Shown: positions 1 to 5,676 of the stretch, in pieces
Position numbering within the stretch: position 1 is the first letter of the stretch
Layout: each line of letters starts with the position of its first letter
DNA from: SIG575 sp045643165
GTDB taxonomy: Bacteria; Bacillota; Clostridia; Oscillospirales; Acutalibacteraceae
Assembly (NCBI GenBank): GCA_045643165.1
Contig: JAZUKF010000108.1
Coordinates: 1 to 9,749 of the forward strand
DNA: 9,749 bases
Reading direction: 5' to 3'
Position numbers and translations under genes: made by a program
Notes under the pieces: model-generated
What the model was told of the DNA's origin: nothing
Databases searched by the model: none
Seen by the model: the letters and a program-made list of their open reading frames with translations, nothing else

Positions 1-38
1 TAAAAAACAGTTTCACTCATAAATGCACCGTCTTTATT
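1..38 (-). terminator. Possible weak intrinsic terminator after the proC-like gene
   Basis: Read on the minus strand, directly behind the stop codon, a short stem ACGGT (27-31) can pair with ACTGT (7-11) with one G-U pair. It can be extended outward by G-U and A-U pairs into the T-run (plus-strand A-run at 2-7). The loop is about 15 bases. The stem is short and the hairpin meets the window edge, so this is only a candidate end for the LicD/ProC-like unit. Confidence 0.3.
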
Positions 39-720
39 TCATAATTCTTTCGGCAGTTTTTGTTATTACACTTTCAAAACCGTCATTTTTTAAACTTAAT
101 AATCCCTCAATGGTGGTTCCTCCGGGGGAACATACACGGTCAACCATTTCGATGGGATGTTCGTCTGATTTATCCAGAAGAATTGCACTTCCGGAAACCG
201 TTTGTCTTGCGGCAAGTTCGGAAGCAGAACAGTCCAATCCGAATTTTTGCCCTGCAAGCGATAATGCGTTTGTAAATTCTTCTGTCATTTGAGCAGTTAT
301 TTTTGAAAGCATACAGGCACTTTTAAAATGATCTTCGTCATAAGTGATGATTTCCGAAAATGAAAAAATATCATTTATTATTTCATTTTCTTCCGTGCTG
401 CAATTATCAAAAGAAAGAATTGTAAGACTTTCGATGTTATAAAAGAAAACTTTTTTTGCTTTATATTCCGTCAGATCGTCAATATCCGAAAAAGAAAAAT
501 CATCATTTCCGATCAATAAAACCGTGCCGTTAAATTTAATAATATCTTTATATTTTGAAATAAAGTCAGTGATATTGTTTTCTATGAAAAGAAAATCAAT
601 TTCGGATAAAAATTTTTCGATTTTTTCATTTTCCGAAAAGTATTTTTTAATGTATTTTTCGGGGATTTTTTTTGAAATTATATTATTGAAAGATGTAAGA
701 AATCCGATTTTGTTTTTCAT
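34..720 (-). CDS. ProC-like protein (pyrroline-5-carboxylate reductase C-terminal domain) with degenerate NADP-binding half
   Basis: This 228-residue protein has a C-terminal half (about 130-226) that reads as the pyrroline-5-carboxylate reductase dimerisation domain: a long helical stretch, then the family signature VDRVCSPGGTTIEGLLSL at 193-210 (SPGGTT core). The N-terminus starts like ProC (KIGF), but where the family has GxGNMG the sequence reads TSFNNII, so the NAD(P)-binding glycines are absent. The rest of the Rossmann half is shortened and rich in Asp, Glu and Asn. At 228 residues it is shorter than the usual 260-280. True ProC makes proline from P5C in the cytosol; this copy probably does not, and may be a pseudoenzyme or act on something else. 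It starts 20 bases after the LicD-fusion stop, with a GAAAGGA site at 732-738 about 11 bases before ATG, so it is co-transcribed. There is no signal peptide. Family membership is fairly sure, function unknown. Confidence 0.75.
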   Translation of the reverse strand: MKNKIGFLTSFNNIISKKIPEKYIKKYFSENEKIEKFLSEIDFLFIENNITDFISKYKDIIKFNGTVLLIGNDDFSFSDIDDLTEYKAKKVFFYNIESLTILSFDNCSTEENEIINDIFSFSEIITYDEDHFKSACMLSKITAQMTEEFTNALSLAGQKFGLDCSASELAARQTVSGSAILLDKSDEHPIEMVDRVCSPGGTTIEGLLSLKNDGFESVITKTAERIMK

Positions 721-740
721 AATATGAGAAATCCTTTCGA

Positions 741-2480
741 TTATTCAAAAAGTTCACCGTTAAAATTATAGTTTTTTCCATCCGGATTATCGGAAACTAT
801 ATATTCGCCTAAGTCGAAACGGGGGAAATTATGAGTGCCGTTTCTTTCGGAAATCGGAGGAAGATTTTTATAATCCTCTCCGTAGATAAAACGAAGGAAA
901 TTATCATATCCTACGGGAGCGGGGACTTTCATCCCTTCAAAATCAATTTCGGTACAGCCGTCAACCCATTCCAAAGGGAAAGAGCCGATGTTGATATTGA
1001 GTCCCGTGCCGTCAATGACTTTTGAGGATTTACTGTTCTTAAACATTGTGAGAGAATGTTTCGCAAGACCGTGAATACATGAAAATGGAATGAATTTGAT
1101 AAAGAATTTTATTATCAAAGAAAGATAGTATTTGTTTAATTTTTTATCTGCTTTGCCCGTCCATTTTATGTTAAGCATACGGATTACAAGTTTGATATAA
1201 TGAAGTTGTAATTTTGAAAGTTTTTTGTTTTCCGACGTTTTATCATATATAAAGATATCAAGATAAACACCGTTTTCGATTTTATACTTGTTAGAAAATT
1301 TTGTTGAGAAGAAGGTGCCTTTAAGTCTTATTTTATCAAAGAAATAATGCACGTTTTTATCCTGCTCGTATGAGCAGTAAACAAATTTTTCGTTAAGTTC
1401 ACCGGGAACGATTTTACTGAATTTTTCATAGTCTTCACGGAGCATTCCTATGTCAACATCATCATCCCAACTAATGGTTTTTCCGTTTCTTACCGCTCCT
1501 AAAAGAGTACCACCGGTGATAAAATAATTTATGTTATGTTTTTTGCAAATTCTGTCAACTTCTCTCAGCAATTCAATTTCAAGTTCTTTAAGCCGGTCAA
1601 GTTTTCCGCAGTATTGTGTGAGATTTTTTCGTATATCCGCTTCAATATTTCTTGAACTGCAAACGGTAAAAAGTACAGACTCGGAAAGTGAAACAGGACT
1701 GAATTTTTTAGATGAAATTTTTAAATCAGACAGAGCAAAATATTTTTTCTTTACGGGTGAAATTTCACTTTTTAATGTGAGAGTATCATCAAAGAGAGAA
1801 TGAATTTTCTCTTTGATTTCTTTTGCAGAAGTATTAAAACTCGTAACATGATAAATGTTTCCGCTTTTGAGAGTGCTGAAAGATAAAGCGATGGCTTTTA
1901 TCGCATCCCTGATATATGTTACGGAAAAAATATTTTCGCAGTCCGCTTTTGTGATTTCCACCGTATTTTTTTCAAAAATATCATTGATGATTTTGTCAAA
2001 GGAGATGTGTGAACATTCATCTGCGCAGGGACCGAAAATATCGGAAAACCTTAATATCACCGCTTCCGTATCGTTTTTAATAAATGCTTTTGCCTGATTT
2101 TCACATTCACTCAGCCTTTTGAAAGCTTCAATGTCATTTTCTTTAAGAAATGGTAAAAGTTCTCCTTCCGCAAGGGACTCAAAGGAGGAACAGAAGGCTT
2201 TGTATTCAGGCAGGATTTCAACAAAGATTACACGGCTCCCCTGAGGCAGAGAAGCGGGTAAAGTTAAACCGTTTTCATCCCTTAAATCCGCAAAAACAAG
2301 AAGTTTGCAAACAGTATTTTCATTAACATCATATTCTTTGATACCGTATTGAGAAAGAGATTTAACCGCAAAATCCGAGAAGGAATTTTTGCGGGCGATA
2401 TAACGAATGTTGCCGGAAATATTGCAATCGAGATATATTTTTCGGGCATTATTTAATTCATTAAAGTAAAAATCGTTCAT
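741..2480 (-). CDS. LicD-family phosphotransferase fused to an N-terminal degenerate SDR/epimerase-like domain
   Basis: This 579-residue protein has two domains. Residues about 290-555 are a LicD (nucleotidyltransferase-fold) domain: RLKELEIELLREVDRICKKH leads into GGTLLGAVRNG (323-333) and the metal-binding WDDDVDIGM (338-346), and it closes with FIYGEDYKNLPP and a Gly-Thr-His segment near 548-550. LicD proteins transfer phosphocholine or similar phospho-substituents from a CDP donor to cell-surface glycans or teichoic acids. Residues about 1-245 resemble an extended SDR sugar-nucleotide epimerase: LRFSDIFGP (143-151) matches the R-x-x-N-V-Y-G-P region, and a VTYIRDAIKAI...GNIYHV stretch (187-212) matches the family C-terminal substrate region. 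The N-terminal TGxxGxxG cofactor motif and an obvious YxxxK are missing. A hydrophobic basic stretch at 451-473 may touch the membrane. The start is fixed by AGAGG at 2487-2491, six bases before ATG. It is first in its unit, behind a consensus promoter. The glycan acceptor is unknown. Confidence 0.85.
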   Translation of the reverse strand: MNDFYFNELNNARKIYLDCNISGNIRYIARKNSFSDFAVKSLSQYGIKEYDVNENTVCKLLVFADLRDENGLTLPASLPQGSRVIFVEILPEYKAFCSSFESLAEGELLPFLKENDIEAFKRLSECENQAKAFIKNDTEAVILRFSDIFGPCADECSHISFDKIINDIFEKNTVEITKADCENIFSVTYIRDAIKAIALSFSTLKSGNIYHVTSFNTSAKEIKEKIHSLFDDTLTLKSEISPVKKKYFALSDLKISSKKFSPVSLSESVLFTVCSSRNIEADIRKNLTQYCGKLDRLKELEIELLREVDRICKKHNINYFITGGTLLGAVRNGKTISWDDDVDIGMLREDYEKFSKIVPGELNEKFVYCSYEQDKNVHYFFDKIRLKGTFFSTKFSNKYKIENGVYLDIFIYDKTSENKKLSKLQLHYIKLVIRMLNIKWTGKADKKLNKYYLSLIIKFFIKFIPFSCIHGLAKHSLTMFKNSKSSKVIDGTGLNINIGSFPLEWVDGCTEIDFEGMKVPAPVGYDNFLRFIYGEDYKNLPPISERNGTHNFPRFDLGEYIVSDNPDGKNYNFNGELFE

Positions 2481-2507
2481 GCGTAACCTCTGAATACTTT
2501 TTTAATA

Positions 2508-2536
2508 ATTATAGTTAAAATATTACAATGTGTCAA
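2508..2536 (-). promoter_or_regulatory. Consensus sigma-A promoter for the LicD/ProC-like unit
   Basis: On the minus strand, TTGACA (2536-2531) and TATAAT (2513-2508) are both perfect consensus boxes separated by exactly 17 bases. Initiation would fall near 2501, giving a leader of about 20 bases with the AGAGG ribosome binding site and ATG at 2480. This predicts strong basal transcription unless a repressor acts here; I see no clear operator palindrome. Confidence 0.85.
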
Positions 2537-2571
2537 GAGAATGTAAAACCAAAGGGATTTATTGGCTAATA

Positions 2572-2600
2572 TTGACATAAAAATTTAAAAAAATTACATA
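2572..2600 (+). promoter_or_regulatory. Possible upstream promoter of pckG
   Basis: A perfect TTGACA (2572-2577) is followed 17 bases later by TACATA (2595-2600), a poor -10 with three of six consensus bases, in a very A+T-rich tract. It could be a secondary start or an inactive box. The TATAAT further downstream is a better candidate. Confidence 0.3.
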
Positions 2601-2618
2601 TTTTTAACAAATTGATAA

Positions 2619-2647
2619 TTGCAAAAATGATGTTTTGGGGTTATAAT
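2619..2647 (+). promoter_or_regulatory. Probable sigma-A promoter of pckG
   Basis: TTGCAA (2619-2624, four of six consensus bases) lies 17 bases before a perfect TATAAT (2642-2647). Transcription would begin near 2654 and give a leader of about 65 bases before the ATG at 2720. No riboswitch fold, leader peptide or convincing cre (catabolite-responsive) site is visible in the leader. Confidence 0.6.
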
Positions 2648-2704
2648 ATTAACATAGGGAAATTTGTATTTAAACAGATGAGTCATAATATTTTTTACAC
2701 AGCG

Positions 2705-2711
2705 AAAGGAG
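2705..2711 (+). promoter_or_regulatory. Ribosome binding site fixing the pckG start
   Basis: AAAGGAG lies eight bases before the ATG at 2720. The open frame runs upstream to about 2612 (TTG), but that stretch overlaps the promoter and encodes no family-like sequence, so 2720 is the true start. Confidence 0.85.
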
Positions 2712-2719
2712 TAATATTT

Positions 2720-4501
2720 ATGGCACTCACAAATAATAAAAGCATGCTTGAATGGATTGACGAAAAAATCAAACTTGTCAATCCCGATAAAGTAGTATGG
2801 ATCGACGGCTCGGAATCTCAGATTGAAGAGCTCAGAGCAGAAGCCTGCTCAACAGGTGAAATGATCAAACTTAATCAGGAAAAACTTCCCGATTGTTATC
2901 TTCACCGTACAGCAGTAAATGACGTTGCCCGTGTTGAGGGACGTACATTTATCTGTGCCCCCACAAAGGAGGAAGCAGGTCCGACAAATAACTGGATGGA
3001 ACCTTCCGAAGCATATAAAATGCTTTATGATATTGCAAGGGACAGTTATAAGGGACGTACAATGTACGTTATTCCTTATTCAATGGGACCTGTGGGTTCT
3101 GAATTTTCAAAGGTTGGTATTGAACTTACCGACTCTATCTATGTTGTGCTTAATATGTGCATTATGACACGTGTGGGCAAGGCTGTTCTTGACAGTTACG
3201 GCGACGGTGAAGATTGGGTTAAAGGTCTCCATTGCCGTTGTGATATTGATGAGGAGAAGAGATATATCTGTCAATTCCCTCAGGATAATACGATTATTTC
3301 CGTTAACTCCGGTTACGGCGGAAATGTTCTTCTCGGTAAAAAATGTTTTGCTTTGAGAATTGCTTCTTACCTCGGTAAGAATGAAGGCTGGATGGCAGAG
3401 CATATGCTCATCCTCGGCGTTGAAAATCCCAAGGGTGAAACAAAATATGTTTGTGCCGCATTCCCCTCAGCCTGCGGTAAAACAAATCTTGCAATGATGA
3501 TTCCTCCCGAAAGTTACCGTGCAAAGGGCTATAAGGTATGGTGCGTAGGCGATGATATTTCATGGATTCGTAAGGGCGCAGACGGCAGACTTTATGCTAT
3601 TAACCCTGAGAACGGATTTTTCGGCGTTGCTCCCGGTACAAACGAAAAATCAAATCCCAATGCACTTGCTTCCACAAAGCAGGGTACAATCTTCACAAAT
3701 GTTGCACTTAACCTTGATGATAATACTGTTTGGTGGGAAGGTCTTGACAAAAATCCTCCCGAAAATGCAATCGAGTGGAAGGGCAATAAGTGGAACGGTA
3801 AAGAGAGCGAAGAAAAGGGTGCTCATCCCAATTCAAGATTTACTGCTCCCGCAAAGAACTGTCCCTGCCTCAGCAAGGAATTTGAAAATCCCCAGGGTGT
3901 TCCGATTTCCGCATTCGTATTCGGCGGACGCCGTGCTAAACTTGCTCCGCTTGTATATCAGTCAAGAGATTGGAACCATGGTGTATTCGTAGGTTCAAGC
4001 ATGGCTTCCGAAACAACTGCCGCCGCAACAGGTGCAGTAGGTGTTGTTCGTCGTGATCCCATGGCTATGATTCCTTTCTGCGGATATAACATGGCTGATT
4101 ATTGGCAGCATTGGATTGATATCGGTAAGGATCTTGATCCCGATAAAGCACCTAAAATCTTTAATGTTAACTGGTTCAGAAAAGATGAAGACGGCAACTT
4201 TATGTGGCCCGGATTTGGTGATAACCTTCGTGTTATCGAGTGGATTCTTGACCGTTGCGAAGGAAAAGTCGGTGCAGTTGAAACTGAAATCGGTTACCTT
4301 CCCAAGGCTGAAGATATCAACCTTGACGGACTTGAGGGTGAAGTTTCCGTTGAAAGCCTTAAAAAGATTCTTGATGTTGATAAGGCTCTCTGGAAAGAAG
4401 AAGCAGACGGAATTGAAGATTTCTATCAGACAAAGTTTGACGGAAAAATTCCTGCAGAACTTAAAAAGGAACTTGAAACTCTTAAAAATAATCTTAAATA
4501 A
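2720..4501 (+). CDS. pckG: Phosphoenolpyruvate carboxykinase, GTP-dependent
   Basis: This 593-residue cytosolic enzyme interconverts oxaloacetate + GTP with PEP + CO2 + GDP. In fermenting Clostridia it often runs toward oxaloacetate to feed succinate or a malate shunt; that direction is inferred here. Full-length family features are present in order: substrate-binding ARVEGRT (70-76); SGYGGN (197-202) followed by metal-ligand region GKKCFALRIAS (206-216) and His228; P-loop PSACGKTNLAMM (249-260); metal-binding VGDDISWI (276-283); FGGRR (401-405); the mobile lid GVFVGSSMASETTAAATG (421-438); and guanine-pocket/C-terminal NWFRKDEDGNF and WPGFGDNLRVIEWI (484-509). The ATP-type signature GLSGTGKT is absent, so this is the GTP class. 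Length is normal for the family. Codons end in C or G more often than in the flanking genes, typical of a highly expressed core gene. It is a single-gene unit with its own promoter and terminator, opposed in direction to all its neighbours. Confidence 0.97.
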   Translation: MALTNNKSMLEWIDEKIKLVNPDKVVWIDGSESQIEELRAEACSTGEMIKLNQEKLPDCYLHRTAVNDVARVEGRTFICAPTKEEAGPTNNWMEPSEAYKMLYDIARDSYKGRTMYVIPYSMGPVGSEFSKVGIELTDSIYVVLNMCIMTRVGKAVLDSYGDGEDWVKGLHCRCDIDEEKRYICQFPQDNTIISVNSGYGGNVLLGKKCFALRIASYLGKNEGWMAEHMLILGVENPKGETKYVCAAFPSACGKTNLAMMIPPESYRAKGYKVWCVGDDISWIRKGADGRLYAINPENGFFGVAPGTNEKSNPNALASTKQGTIFTNVALNLDDNTVWWEGLDKNPPENAIEWKGNKWNGKESEEKGAHPNSRFTAPAKNCPCLSKEFENPQGVPISAFVFGGRRAKLAPLVYQSRDWNHGVFVGSSMASETTAAATGAVGVVRRDPMAMIPFCGYNMADYWQHWIDIGKDLDPDKAPKIFNVNWFRKDEDGNFMWPGFGDNLRVIEWILDRCEGKVGAVETEIGYLPKAEDINLDGLEGEVSVESLKKILDVDKALWKEEADGIEDFYQTKFDGKIPAELKKELETLKNNLK

Positions 4502-4517
4502 GATATATGATTAAAAC

Positions 4518-4560
4518 AAAACCGTTTATGAAATCGAAAGAAATCATAAACGGTTTTTTT
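4518..4560. terminator. Bidirectional intrinsic terminator between pckG and the sialidase-like gene
   Basis: A 14-base-pair perfect stem (AAAACCGTTTATGA at 4518-4531 with its complement at 4544-4557) encloses a 12-base loop. On the plus strand it runs straight into T residues up to 4560, 16 bases after the pckG stop. On the minus strand the same hairpin is followed by TTTTGTTTTAAT and stands just past the stop at 4569. It therefore ends both convergent transcripts. Confidence 0.93.
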
Positions 4561-4568
4561 ATTTGTTT

Positions 4569-5663
4569 TTATTTTTCAAATGTCCATTTTTTCTGCATAA
4601 TTACAGCGGTTGATTTTTCATCGGGATGAGCGTAAAAGACGGTTAGCAAACTTCCGTCATTCAGTTCAACCGTTGATGGATAGCCCAGATCACCTGAAAC
4701 GGAATTGTTATTGTAAATCCAATAATCCTTATCCCATGTTTCTCCGTTATCAAAACTGAACATGGCTTTAATTCCGTAAGGCTCATCTCTGTAACCGTAT
4801 GTTGCGATAAGGACACCGCTTGAATGTTTCAGAATATGTGCCGGAGCACCTTCACGGTTATGGAAAATCTGACGGGGTTTTGTCCAGGTCTTGCCTTTGT
4901 CAAAGGATTCCGATTGAAATGTTGTAAACATATCGTTTCCTTCACCACGGATAAGACATAAAATTTTACCGTCATCCGTTTCTATTGCGTAAGGTTCACA
5001 AAGATTACAGTTATCCGCATTATCCATTTCACCGACAAATGTCATATTCCCGTTTTCATCAACGGAGTATGCCTGAATACATTTTTCGTTGGGAGTAAAT
5101 TCATCATTTTCGCTGAAAACACGTCCCACCCAAAGGAGAGTTCCGTCTGAAAGCAGGCATGGTCCGTGGGGTGAAGTTACGGGACTTTTGTGAATTTCAC
5201 CGAATGTAATTCCGTAATCTTTACTGATACGAAACTCCGAGCCTAATGCTTTTTCTTCCTCTTCCGGGGGAACAAAAGCAAGATAACCGAGTTTGTATTT
5301 GTCTATCGGAGTTTCTCCGAAATTTTTAATATCATTTTCGACACAATTCCTTTGAAATTCTACAGAATTATTGAAGGATGAAACGAAAACATTTTTTTCA
5401 CCGAAAGGTGTAACGCCTCCGTCCCTGTCATCAAGAACCGTGTCAATGACCGGTGTGGGAGAGGAATAGGTTTTGCCCTCATCCTCGCTGAAGGAAAGCA
5501 CCGCTTTACCGAAGGGACAAACGTGATTAAGTCTGAACCCCGATGCGGCAACGGCAATTTTCCCGTTCTGAAGCCTTGCGACTGTGGGCCAACCGAAGTA
5601 TTTATGTATACTTCTTTCGTTTGACATTATTATTTCGGCATCACTTAAAGATATGATTTTCAA
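4569..5663 (-). CDS. Sialidase-like (BNR/Asp-box) six-bladed propeller glycosidase family protein
   Basis: This 364-residue protein has four Asp boxes of the S-x-D-x-G-x-T-W/Y/F type: SEDEGKTY (59-66), SKDYGITF (147-154), SFDKGKTW (253-260) and SFDNGETW (303-310). That marks a sialidase-fold beta-propeller. Other conserved elements are DDRDGG (78-83), CEPYAIETDDGKILCLIR (222-239, with Glu223 and Arg239), TYGYRDEPYGI (288-298, Arg292) and DLGYPSTVELNDG (325-337). Arg44, Arg239 and Arg292 could form an arginine cluster. The classical FRIP motif reads FGWP (23-26), so the usual first arginine is missing and sialic acid may not be the substrate. There is no signal peptide, so it should act in the cytoplasm. 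A GTG at 5672 and an internal ATG (residue 13) are in frame, but GAGGTG at 5670-5675 sits six bases before TTG at 5663, which I take as the start. It is last in the ligase operon. Glycan hydrolysis is likely; the substrate is unknown. Confidence 0.8.
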   Translation of the reverse strand: MKIISLSDAEIIMSNERSIHKYFGWPTVARLQNGKIAVAASGFRLNHVCPFGKAVLSFSEDEGKTYSSPTPVIDTVLDDRDGGVTPFGEKNVFVSSFNNSVEFQRNCVENDIKNFGETPIDKYKLGYLAFVPPEEEEKALGSEFRISKDYGITFGEIHKSPVTSPHGPCLLSDGTLLWVGRVFSENDEFTPNEKCIQAYSVDENGNMTFVGEMDNADNCNLCEPYAIETDDGKILCLIRGEGNDMFTTFQSESFDKGKTWTKPRQIFHNREGAPAHILKHSSGVLIATYGYRDEPYGIKAMFSFDNGETWDKDYWIYNNNSVSGDLGYPSTVELNDGSLLTVFYAHPDEKSTAVIMQKKWTFEK

Positions 5664-5669
5664 TGTCAG

Positions 5670-5675
5670 CACCTC
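5670..5675 (-). promoter_or_regulatory. Ribosome binding site supporting a TTG start for the sialidase-like gene
   Basis: On the minus strand GAGGTG sits between the upstream stop codon (5677-5679) and a TTG at 5663-5661, with a six-base spacer. The GTG inside this motif is itself in frame but would have only a poor site in front of it, so the motif is read as the Shine-Dalgarno. Confidence 0.65.
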
Positions 5676-5676
5676 G

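Noticed and set aside
2612..2640. cre (catabolite-responsive element) near the pckG promoter
   Set aside because: The TTGCAAAAATGATG stretch lacks the central CG and the symmetry of the cre consensus.
2612..2719. Upstream in-frame extension of pckG from a TTG at 2612
   Set aside because: It overlaps the promoter, encodes no PEPCK-like sequence, and a strong ribosome binding site stands before ATG 2720.
2648..2719. Riboswitch or attenuator in the pckG leader
   Set aside because: The leader is only about 65 bases, A+T-rich, and shows no stable stem or known aptamer core.
3107..3403. Antisense open frame of 98 codons inside pckG
   Set aside because: It lies opposite a strongly conserved enzyme gene, has no ribosome binding site and no recognisable product; it is a codon-bias shadow.
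3552..3992. Alternate-frame 146-codon open frame inside pckG
   Set aside because: It is a same-strand shadow of the conserved PEPCK frame, with no start signal and low-complexity composition.
2720..4501. ATP-type PEP carboxykinase (pckA)
   Set aside because: The P-loop reads PSACGKTN and the lid and guanine-pocket motifs are those of the GTP class; the ATP-type GLSGTGKT is absent.
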